Positions 7,811 through 15,391 of a stretch of 64,000 nt of DNA are shown in pieces (position 1 is the first letter of the stretch; every line of letters starts with the position of its first letter). The translations under genes were made by a program, and so were the position numbers. The notes beneath the pieces are model-generated. The model searched no databases and had not been told where the DNA came from. It worked only from the letters and a program-made list of their open reading frames with translations. Source of the DNA: Peptococcaceae bacterium BRH_c4a (GTDB lineage Bacteria > Bacillota > Desulfotomaculia > Desulfotomaculales > Desulfocucumaceae); NCBI GenBank assembly GCA_000961585.1, contig LADN01000054.1:1-64000 (forward strand), written 5' to 3'.

Positions 7811-8473
7811 TTACTGCCCCCCTTTTACAGGAAGGAGGGAGATGGAAAACTTCTTGCCCCGGACTATCCCCTCGGCCACCTTTTTAGCCTCTTCCGGGGT
7901 GACGGCTATTACATAGGCCCCTTTTACCGCTGCCGCCGCCAGGGAATTATCCTTTCCGGCAGAAGCCGGCGGAACCCTGACAATGACCGCCTCTTTGGCC
8001 ACACAGTCCACCATGGTGGCGGCGTCCTTACCCACCTGTACCGCAATTTCGCTGAACACATTGACCCTGTCCCCCACGGCTACCCCTTTCAGCCCATTGG
8101 CGGTCTCAGCCGGGAGATCGATTGCCTCTCTGCCCGGGGCTACAGAGCCAAGGACCGCCTTTAGGCTCCCCAAATCCGAAGCTGTATGCCCCTGGCGTAA
8201 TACCTCGTCCTGAAAAATTGTCCCGGAAACCACCGTTTTACCCACAACATTTTCAAGTGATTTCTCAGCATCCTTTGGCAACACTGAAGCAGGGTAGTCT
8301 TTCAGAGCCACATGTTCCGGCCCTATGACGGTACCAATGGAGAGCTTTCTCTGAGCAACAACAACTTTTGCGCTGGGCGTGTTTATGTCCACGTAGTACC
8401 AGACGATGCCACCGGCGATTGCGGCCAGTAAAATAGCTATCAAAATATGTGATATCTTTTTTAACTTTGACAT
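7811..8473 (-). CDS. cpaB: CpaB/RcpC-like pilus assembly protein
   Basis: About 220 residues from ATG 8473, chosen because TGAGG lies 6 bases upstream; a TTG at 8491 is the alternative. One N-terminal membrane helix (HILIAILLAAIAGGIVWYY), then a SAF domain (KVVVAQRKLSIGTVIGPEHVALKDYPAS) and the RcpC/CpaB domain (GREAIDLPAETANGLKGVAVGDRVNVF). In Gram-positives without secretin its role is likely as a wall-side guide or periplasm-like anchor. Confidence 0.85.
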   Translation of the reverse strand: MSKLKKISHILIAILLAAIAGGIVWYYVDINTPSAKVVVAQRKLSIGTVIGPEHVALKDYPASVLPKDAEKSLENVVGKTVVSGTIFQDEVLRQGHTASDLGSLKAVLGSVAPGREAIDLPAETANGLKGVAVGDRVNVFSEIAVQVGKDAATMVDCVAKEAVIVRVPPASAGKDNSLAAAAVKGAYVIAVTPEEAKKVAEGIVRGKKFSISLLPVKGGQ

Positions 8474-8481
8474 GTGTCGCC

Positions 8482-10311
8482 TCAATTCCAAATGAATTCT
8501 TCGTTAATGTTTTTACTTAGGGCTATGGTCAGTGCGTCAGCCGGGTTATTCCTTACTATAATTTTTGGCTTCATACCCTCCGGTATGCTATGAGGTACGC
8601 CCCGGAGGTCAATGCCAGTCACCACGTTTTGTTTGCCGTCCATTATGTTTTTCATCCAATGCGATGAGATTTTAAGTTCAACCGGGTCGTTACCGGGAAG
8701 TATTACCAATAAAACCGAACGGCCCTGATGGGCCGCCTTCTGCGCATTGGCAATGTCTCCGGCAAAATCCATGACCGTATATGTTGCAGTTTTCCTTGCA
8801 TCTTTTAAAAGGTTCCACAACTCACCTTGGATCTCCGGTGAGAGGTTCTTTACCGGGTCAACAGCATATATTCTTAAATTTTCCAGAGCAATGGGGTAGT
8901 TAGATCCGGGTACCCGCCAGTCGGACATCATCAGTACGTCCTCCGGCAGGTCCAACCACAGGGCACCGGTACTGCTCCCGGAAGCCCCTATATATGCTAC
9001 CTCAACCCCTTTCCCTTGACTGAATATTTTAACCGCCTGGGCTGCCAGCCTTCCGGCCAGGCCAGGCCTCCATGGAGACACCACGGCAAGAATCCCGCCG
9101 GGCACTATGGCAGTGGGATTATTTAAGTTCTGGAAAGCAACAGTTTGTTCTGGTTCTTCATCAAGAGAAATGCCTTCATTCTTATTAATTTTAGGCTTTA
9201 TTGACTTTTTAACGGCACTTGACTTGACCTTTTCCGATGCGGTTTCAGCCGTCTGTTTGACTGCTTTACCGAGGATGCCTGCCCCCCGTAAGAAAAGGCT
9301 TTTTGTTAAACCCTTTACAGGAGGTCTATTTTTCCCTTGTCCAGGTCGCCCTCCCTGCACTTCCCTTATAATATTTTTGAGTACAAAGACAAATTCATCG
9401 CCGTATATTTCTCCACCGATTTCACAGGTAATTATATTGCGAACCCCGGCTTCCCGTGCCCGAATAGCCATTTCTTTTCCTTCATCGTCCAGTTCCCCAA
9501 CTAAGAAAAGTATGGCTGGTACATAGTCAGCTGCCCATACTACCAGGTCATCAGCTTCAGGCACCCCACCTTTGAGGCTCTGTCTCATAAAAATGCAAAT
9601 ATCCGGCGAAATCTCTTTTATCGTCTTTTTTAGTTCCTCCGGATCAACGGAAGAAGCCATCACCTCTACATCTAAGAAATTTGTCCTTATCCATTCCTCA
9701 ATCCGGGTATCTCCTATACCCATAATCATTTTAGGCTTAGTTCTTGATGAAGCGGGAATTGACTTATTTAATGCTGCGTTGTTTTTATCCACCTCTTTTG
9801 AAATATCTATCTCTTGTTTGGTGGGCTTATTATTGGTCATGGCGGGAACTGTTTCACTACGGGCTGCCTGAAGCGTCCCCACAGCCTTTTTGAGGCCGTC
9901 TATAACCATGTCTATAAGATTTCGGGTATCAATTTCTTCAGTTTCCCAGCTTATAGATAATTTAACTCCGAACCGCCAAATGGAATTGATAAACCTTCTA
10001 GCATCATCATCAAGATATCCAACCACAACAATAATTTGAATATTAGGTGCAAGCTGAAGAATAGTCTCAACAAGTTCTTCCGGATGCAAGTCTCCAGGAA
10101 GAAACCAGTTCAGCAATAGTATCTCCTGAGTGGGTGTTTTGGAGAGCCCTATTAAAAGCTCCTTTTGTGTGGTGATTACTTCTATTTCATTTAATCCTAT
10201 TTCATCCTTCAGCTTTTTGCCGCTTTTCTTATTTGGGTTACTTTCCAGAGCATCGTAAATAACATTGTGTACTGCTAAATCGTCCTGAGCCAACGCCATC
10301 AGCAAACGCAT
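8482..10311 (-). CDS. Three-part TadZ-like protein: two receiver-like folds and a pseudo-ParA domain
   Basis: 609 residues, not a standard length for any Tad protein. Residues 1-150 look like a receiver fold (start MRLLMALAQDD, then EILLLNW in the phospho-Asp strand position but with N instead of D). Residues 195-325 look like a second one (KPKMIMGIGDTRIEEWI, ISPDICIFMR). The last 200 resemble ParA/MinD (GILAVVSPWRPGLAGRLAAQ, IGASGSSTG, YTVMDFAGD), but the P-loop lacks the GKT. So it is probably a scaffold rather than an enzyme. First gene of the Tad cluster, 8 bases before cpaB. Confidence 0.7.
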   Translation of the reverse strand: MRLLMALAQDDLAVHNVIYDALESNPNKKSGKKLKDEIGLNEIEVITTQKELLIGLSKTPTQEILLLNWFLPGDLHPEELVETILQLAPNIQIIVVVGYLDDDARRFINSIWRFGVKLSISWETEEIDTRNLIDMVIDGLKKAVGTLQAARSETVPAMTNNKPTKQEIDISKEVDKNNAALNKSIPASSRTKPKMIMGIGDTRIEEWIRTNFLDVEVMASSVDPEELKKTIKEISPDICIFMRQSLKGGVPEADDLVVWAADYVPAILFLVGELDDEGKEMAIRAREAGVRNIITCEIGGEIYGDEFVFVLKNIIREVQGGRPGQGKNRPPVKGLTKSLFLRGAGILGKAVKQTAETASEKVKSSAVKKSIKPKINKNEGISLDEEPEQTVAFQNLNNPTAIVPGGILAVVSPWRPGLAGRLAAQAVKIFSQGKGVEVAYIGASGSSTGALWLDLPEDVLMMSDWRVPGSNYPIALENLRIYAVDPVKNLSPEIQGELWNLLKDARKTATYTVMDFAGDIANAQKAAHQGRSVLLVILPGNDPVELKISSHWMKNIMDGKQNVVTGIDLRGVPHSIPEGMKPKIIVRNNPADALTIALSKNINEEFIWN

Positions 10312-10359
10312 CTAAGCATCCGTTCCTTTCTTCATAGAATAATATTCCTATTCCGAAAT

Positions 10360-10456
10360 TCCTGCATCATCGACCCATGACTAGACGAGTACCCGTCCCC
10401 GCCAGAGGAATCTCCACAGGCGTAAATTTCCGGAGAACTTCCGGTACTCGATCTAT
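10360..10456 (-). ncRNA. Putative omega-RNA scaffold of the TnpB element
   Basis: The 3' flank of tnpB on the minus strand contains GTGGAGATTCCTCTGGCG and GGACGGGTACTCG, the conserved tail seen behind IS607/IS605 tnpB genes, and a hairpin (ACCGGAAGTTCTCCGG region). In characterised TnpB systems this end is the omega-RNA scaffold, and the guide is the DNA just beyond the element end. The exact 3' boundary is inferred. Confidence 0.55.
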
Positions 10457-11556
10457 TAGGCAATGCTCTTTGCTTGTTTTTTTAGGTTTTTGGCAGCGTT
10501 CTCATCCCTGTCATGGTGTGTGCCACAAGACGGACAATCCCATTCCCTTAAAGAAAAAGGCATTTCCTTCATAACATAATCGCATTTGGAACACGTCTTG
10601 CTACTAGGGTAGAACCTATTAACTGTCGTCAGTGCTGACCCATACCATATTGTCTTATAAGATAGTTGCCGCCGGAATTCCCCCCAACCCACGTCAGTAA
10701 TATGTCTAGCCAGCCGTTCATTCCGCATCATCCCCCGGACATTCAAATCCTCAATCACGATCTCTGACTTGGTTCTCGCCAGTTTCGTGGTGAGTTTGTG
10801 GATAAAGTCCTGACGGATATTTCGGATTTTCCGGTGAAGTCGAGCCAGTGCCAAGGCGCTCTTTTTACGATTGTTCGAACCTTTCTGTTTCCGACTGTGC
10901 TTCTTAGATAACCTTTTTAACCGTTTTAAATACTTTGCCAACGGCTTAGGCGCTTCTATCTTTAACCCATCGGACATGATGGCAAAATGGTTCAATCCTA
11001 CGTCGATGCCGACGACTTCACCCTTGACCGGCTTTGGTTCTTTAATCTCTACCTCGCAGGATAAGCTGACAAACCACCGGTCTGCTTCCCGGTTCACTGT
11101 AGCGGAGAGGATTCGACCGCCTACATATGGCTCTTCTTTTAAATGAATCACGCCCAGACGGGGAAGTTGGACGGCTTTCCCTTTAATCTTGATAGTTCCT
11201 GTCAATCGAAAGGAATCGTGAACACCTTTCTTCTTGAACTTTGGGAAACCAACCTTCGTTCCTGCCTTCAAACCAGTGAAGAAGTTTTTAAAGGCCCGGT
11301 CCAAGTCCCGGAGGGCTTCCTGTGGCGCGCATTTGGATACCTCGTACATCCAGGGGAATTCTGTCTGCTTCAGTTGGTTCAGTGCTTTATGTTGGGCCAT
11401 GGGGTTTGTGGATTTTTTCTCCTCTTGGTACAGAGTAATCCTTTGGGCCAAACCCCAGTTGTAGGCGAAACGGGCGCATCCGGAATGTTTGGCGAGTAGA
11501 ATTCGCTGAGTCATATTTGGTTTCAGTTCGTAGCGGTAGGCGCGGTTAATCTTCAC
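10456..11556 (-). CDS. tnpB: TnpB RNA-guided nuclease (IS607/IS605 type)
   Basis: 366 residues, full length, starting at GTG 11556. N-terminal HTH_OrfB part (YRYELKPNMTQRILLAKHSGCARFAYNWGL), then a split RuvC site with D in VVGIDVGLNHFAI, E in IVIEDLNVRGM, and D in HHDRDENAAKN. A four-cysteine zinc ribbon (CSKCDYVMKE ... CPSCG) lies between the last two. All catalytic residues are present. In known systems TnpB cuts the empty donor site to help the element persist; here it has no working partner transposase. Confidence 0.93.
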   Translation of the reverse strand: MKINRAYRYELKPNMTQRILLAKHSGCARFAYNWGLAQRITLYQEEKKSTNPMAQHKALNQLKQTEFPWMYEVSKCAPQEALRDLDRAFKNFFTGLKAGTKVGFPKFKKKGVHDSFRLTGTIKIKGKAVQLPRLGVIHLKEEPYVGGRILSATVNREADRWFVSLSCEVEIKEPKPVKGEVVGIDVGLNHFAIMSDGLKIEAPKPLAKYLKRLKRLSKKHSRKQKGSNNRKKSALALARLHRKIRNIRQDFIHKLTTKLARTKSEIVIEDLNVRGMMRNERLARHITDVGWGEFRRQLSYKTIWYGSALTTVNRFYPSSKTCSKCDYVMKEMPFSLREWDCPSCGTHHDRDENAAKNLKKQAKSIA

Positions 11557-11901
11557 GTTCTATCGCCTCCAATGCCTTTTTTGCCTTATTCTTGGCAGAC
11601 ATGCGGCCATACAACCGGCACAGAATGACTTGAGAACTTCAATCATATCCTGCACCAAGTCATCCTTCATCTCGGTCTGGTCCATTACAACCACCCGCCT
11701 CCCTTGAGCGGCCAGGGCCGATTCCACATACTCAAACCCAAACCGCATCAGGCGGTCCCGGTGTTCTACCAGGATCACTCGAACCTTTGGATCTGCCAGC
11801 AAGTTCATCAGTTTCGGACGATGGCCGTTCAATCCTGAACCAATTTCTGCGACAGCTTTGCCCACGTCTCATCCTTGTTCATTGGCATAGGCCAACAGGC
11901 C
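11546..11901 (-). pseudogene. Broken IS607-type serine recombinase (tnpA)
   Basis: A 101-codon frame (11560-11865) carries the back half of an IS607 TnpA: EIGSGLNGHRPKL, VRVILVEHRDRLMRFG, DDLVQDMIEVLKSFCA. The N-terminal catalytic serine and the HTH are gone. Reading upstream in frame, LLAYANEQG is followed by a stop. Downstream, loss of one C after TGTGCC shifts the frame; the restored frame gives RLYGRMSAKNKAKKALEAIER and ends at 11546 inside the tnpB start. The gene therefore has three independent defects. Confidence 0.85.
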
Positions 11902-12015
11902 CTACTTATCCTTTTTGCCTCCGGCTACTTCGTTGCCGAGGGCCCAGACGATAGCTACAACGAAACCTATCAGTATTACCCATTTGCCTACTGGCGTATT
12001 TGCAAACCATTCCAT
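11902..12015 (-). CDS. 37-residue membrane protein of the conjugation cluster
   Basis: ATG 12015 to TAG 11902, with GAAGG just upstream. MEWFANTPVGKW is followed by a single helix (VILIGFVVAIVWALG) and a Lys-rich end. It lies 16 bases after the transglycosylase/peptidase gene. The TnpB element scar abuts its stop codon. No family recognised. Confidence 0.5.
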   Translation of the reverse strand: MEWFANTPVGKWVILIGFVVAIVWALGNEVAGGKKDK

Positions 12016-12031
12016 TGCTCTCTACCTTCTT

Positions 12032-13159
12032 TCATGATTTATTAAATATAAGTAATGGGTCAACAAACTGATTGTTGACTATAACTCCAAAATGTAAGTG
12101 TGGCCCTTCACTTTTTCCTGTATTCCCGGACAAAGCTATGGGGATTCCGGCCGTAACTCTGTCTCCTTTTCTCACCAGATATTCACTGAGATGTGCATAT
12201 AAAGTTATGTACCCTTCGTGTTTTATCTGGACACATGTGCCGTACCCTGTTTCAATTCCAGCAAATATGACCTCGCCGTCTGCCACGGTAAAAACTGGTG
12301 TACCTATTAGAACCGGTATATCTATGCCTCTATGCATCTCCATTATTCCACTGCCAAATGGGTCAAGTCTTGGCCCAAAACCAGAAATAATCTCTTTAAA
12401 TTTATCCGGTACCGGCCAAATGGTATGCCCTTGAATAGGAATCATAGAAGCAAAAGCTATAGCCTTATTCAATACGTTTTTAACATAAGAATAATCGTGG
12501 TTATATTGGTAAATTGCTTGTTCGGGGTTTTTCTGGAATTCATTCTTCTGTAATAGATAAGCCGCGCTAAAAATAGCATCACTTTTTGAAAAAGGGTCTG
12601 CAACACCATCGCCGTCAGCGTCTACACCGTATCCCCCGTACTGTGCTATTCTTGCAGGGTCTTTATCAAATACCGGGTTATTTAAGTCATCTTTAGAATT
12701 GGGGTTCTGCCACCCCGACCAGGTTGTGGGCATAAAGTGCATCCAGCCAATAGCGCCTTTGCTCGAAACCTTAACATTCCGTCCAAAATCAGTTTCTATA
12801 CTATTGATGGCGGCTAAAACATTCCATGCCACACCGTACCTCTCCTGGGCTTTACGGTAGATATCATATAACTCAGGAGGTATTGTGTTAAAAGCAAATT
12901 CCGTAGGTTCACCACCCGTGAAACCATCAGTTGATCCTGTTAAATCATTGCCCGGCATAAAAGCGATAACTACCAATCCAAAAAGCATCATCCAAAATAA
13001 AAAAAAGGCTGCTACAGCCATGGTAATAATTTTTTTGTTTTCAAGGGCCTTTCTAACAGCAAGCCTTTTCCCCAAATTTAGTGCCACATTACCAGCGCCA
13101 CCGGTGGCCAGCCCAAGAGCTATGGAGCTGGCCCCGGATACAATTTTCCTACCTGCCAT
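12032..13159 (-). CDS. Bifunctional cell-wall hydrolase (SLT transglycosylase + M23 endopeptidase)
   Basis: 375 residues. One membrane helix (about 45-68) anchors it. A lytic transglycosylase domain follows, with the catalytic Glu in AINSIETDFGRN (about residue 120) and GAIGWMHFMPTTW, then an M23 domain with zinc ligands in MHRGIDI (about 276) and HLHFG (about 350). In Gram-positive conjugation such VirB1-like enzymes open the wall for the transfer channel. It is next to the VirB6- and VirB4-like genes. Confidence 0.9.
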   Translation of the reverse strand: MAGRKIVSGASSIALGLATGGAGNVALNLGKRLAVRKALENKKIITMAVAAFFLFWMMLFGLVVIAFMPGNDLTGSTDGFTGGEPTEFAFNTIPPELYDIYRKAQERYGVAWNVLAAINSIETDFGRNVKVSSKGAIGWMHFMPTTWSGWQNPNSKDDLNNPVFDKDPARIAQYGGYGVDADGDGVADPFSKSDAIFSAAYLLQKNEFQKNPEQAIYQYNHDYSYVKNVLNKAIAFASMIPIQGHTIWPVPDKFKEIISGFGPRLDPFGSGIMEMHRGIDIPVLIGTPVFTVADGEVIFAGIETGYGTCVQIKHEGYITLYAHLSEYLVRKGDRVTAGIPIALSGNTGKSEGPHLHFGVIVNNQFVDPLLIFNKS

Positions 13160-13177
13160 AGACTCATCCTTCCAGAA

Positions 13178-15391
13178 TTACTTTATCCGAATTTTCTTGT
13201 AAGGCTTGTTGTTATTTGGTTTAACATTATTATTTGGTATGATGTTACTATTGGGCGATCCTTGACTGGCCCTTTCCGCAACTATTTTATCTTTTATAAC
13301 CGGGTCTTTACCAAAACTGTTTTTAAAACTTTCCTGATAATGTTTAACGATATCTTGATTACGGGTGTCTATTGGATTCGGAGGTTGTTTTTGATTTAAC
13401 CCCTTTTTACGAACTACTTTGAGGCCGTTGATTTGCTTAGTTTTCGGCGGTTCAAACTTCTTTATGTTTTTGGCAAAGGAATCAACGTCTCCTTTACCAA
13501 AAATTTTAGGATTATCTTTTTGTTGAAACCATTTATCCATTCTTCCGTTAATATCTTCGGGGGGAAATTTATCAGTAAGTTTATTGATAACCTTTTTGTC
13601 TTTTTCCCCCATTACAGGCTTATATCCATAAGTCTTTTCAAAATTGTCCTCATAGTGTTTTGAAACCTCATTGTTTTTGAAATCCTTCATGGCTCCTTCA
13701 ATGCCAGGGGCCTTATTGTCTTTATCTTCTCCTGGCTCTTTATTTAGCACTTTTGAGCCTTTATTCTTACCCCCTATTTTATTTGCCATGTATTTATATC
13801 TTGCAGCCTTTGCAATCCACCTTTTTGCAGAACCCCCGGCCTTCTCTCTTTCCCTGTTTACCAGTGAGTCTGCCCTTTGGCTCAAAGCACCCGGCCCTTT
13901 AACTACAGTCTCACTCATCATTTCGATAATACGTTTACGAAAATATAATGCTACAGCAAATACGGCTGCTGAAACGAATATAGGACCACCTACACCGCCC
14001 TGGGTAACTCTTTGTGCGGCATCTGCAGTCACCATTACAACAGACAAAAACACACCGTAAAAAACCTTGACACCAAACCCACCCATCACAAATTTGGTGT
14101 ATTTAATACCAAGGCTCCAGCCCCCTTCGGGAATCAGCGCAAATATGGCCACAAAGGGTGCTGCCAGAATCAATATCGCCAAAGCAAATTGTGCCAATAC
14201 CATCGATCCGGCACAAATAAGCGAAAGTAAAAAAAACGAAATAGTTCCCAATAAACAGAAGAAAGCTACCTTAATGCATTCAAATTTACCTCCAGCCGCC
14301 ATGGTCATAATAGTCTGTGGATGGTCGCCGTGGTCTATTTCTTGTTTAGCTAATGAATTTACAATAGCCTGCCTTCCGTTGCTTCCTGAAGTCTGACTTA
14401 AGAGAAGTGTGTCAAGGCGCATTCCGGGCTGGACCTTCTCAAAATAATCCTTGCCGTTATATTTGAATTCACCTTTAGAAAGATTTTTATATTCCTGATC
14501 GGTTAATATGAGTGTGCTGGTATTTACCGTTCCGAATTCTCCTAGAGCCCATGGACTAACCACGAGTGTTTTCCATGTTGTTGACATAAACCCGGCTAAA
14601 ACCTTATCCCTGCCAGTTTTAACCTGGCTAGCCAGGGTAGGATCGGACGGGTTGTATACCGGTGACACCACCGACATAAACACTCCGGAGAGGTCGTCTG
14701 CGAAGCCATTGACCCTGCTGAGAATTGGGCTGGCATTTGAAAAGAAGATTATTGTTACAGCTAAAACCAGGCTGGTGGCTATAAATGCCCTAAATACATC
14801 ACCTATTCTTTTTTGAGCCAGTCTGAAGGTCATATATGCAACAGCCATCAGCACTGCAAGAGGCAGAAGAATTGCCTGTAACCCTTTATTGCCACCGTCA
14901 CCGTACCATATATAATTCATGGGGCTAACTATATACTTAATAATGCTATCCATCCAGTTAGAGTTAAATGCATAGGTAAGTATCTGAATGCCTAAATATG
15001 CCAGAAACTTATTTAAGTCAAAGACGATATTAGCAATAAATGCCGTTGTCGCTGACTCCCCTTTGACGGCAAAGCTAAAAAAACTAACATCGGTAGAATA
15101 ATCGAAACGATATCTACCAAGAGGGTAGTAAAACCACGGCGGGGACTTTACTTGTTTATTAAACATCGAATGAACGCTTACTCCCAACCCTACTACAGGC
15201 ATTCCCACAGTCGCAGGATTTGTGGCTACCTCGCTGAAAAAATCCATTAATAAAACGTCCTGCTGTCTTTCAGTTTCTATGCTTCCGGTCAAGTCCATCT
15301 GCTCAGAGCCAATATCAGTCCCGGACCAAGCCACTCCTGTTCCACACAATAGTATTGTCATGCAGAGAATTAACGTAAAAATTTTTCTCAC
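13178..15391 (-). CDS. TrbL/VirB6-like conjugation membrane protein
   Basis: 737 residues: a signal peptide (IFTLILCMTILLCGTGVAWSG), several membrane helices between about 110 and 510 (for example AILLPLAVLMAVAYMTFRLA, FALAILILAAPFVAIFALIP), then a charged, disordered 200-residue tail with repeats of KNNEVSKHYEDNFEKTYGYKP type (IVKHYQESFKNSFGKDPVI is a second copy). The topology fits the inner channel protein of a type IV secretion system. It overlaps virB4 by 4 bases. Confidence 0.82.
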   Translation of the reverse strand: MRKIFTLILCMTILLCGTGVAWSGTDIGSEQMDLTGSIETERQQDVLLMDFFSEVATNPATVGMPVVGLGVSVHSMFNKQVKSPPWFYYPLGRYRFDYSTDVSFFSFAVKGESATTAFIANIVFDLNKFLAYLGIQILTYAFNSNWMDSIIKYIVSPMNYIWYGDGGNKGLQAILLPLAVLMAVAYMTFRLAQKRIGDVFRAFIATSLVLAVTIIFFSNASPILSRVNGFADDLSGVFMSVVSPVYNPSDPTLASQVKTGRDKVLAGFMSTTWKTLVVSPWALGEFGTVNTSTLILTDQEYKNLSKGEFKYNGKDYFEKVQPGMRLDTLLLSQTSGSNGRQAIVNSLAKQEIDHGDHPQTIMTMAAGGKFECIKVAFFCLLGTISFFLLSLICAGSMVLAQFALAILILAAPFVAIFALIPEGGWSLGIKYTKFVMGGFGVKVFYGVFLSVVMVTADAAQRVTQGGVGGPIFVSAAVFAVALYFRKRIIEMMSETVVKGPGALSQRADSLVNREREKAGGSAKRWIAKAARYKYMANKIGGKNKGSKVLNKEPGEDKDNKAPGIEGAMKDFKNNEVSKHYEDNFEKTYGYKPVMGEKDKKVINKLTDKFPPEDINGRMDKWFQQKDNPKIFGKGDVDSFAKNIKKFEPPKTKQINGLKVVRKKGLNQKQPPNPIDTRNQDIVKHYQESFKNSFGKDPVIKDKIVAERASQGSPNSNIIPNNNVKPNNNKPYKKIRIK

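Larger units (their letters stand above)
10360..11901 (-). mobile_element. IS607-type TnpB element with decayed tnpA
   Basis: The element holds an intact tnpB, a broken IS607-type serine-recombinase remnant upstream that ends a few bases inside tnpB, and a conserved GC-rich 3' tail downstream. It lies between the Tad cluster and the conjugation cluster in their common direction. The right end near 10360 is set by the tail consensus; the left end is a deletion junction at 11901/11902 rather than a true element end. Confidence 0.75.
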
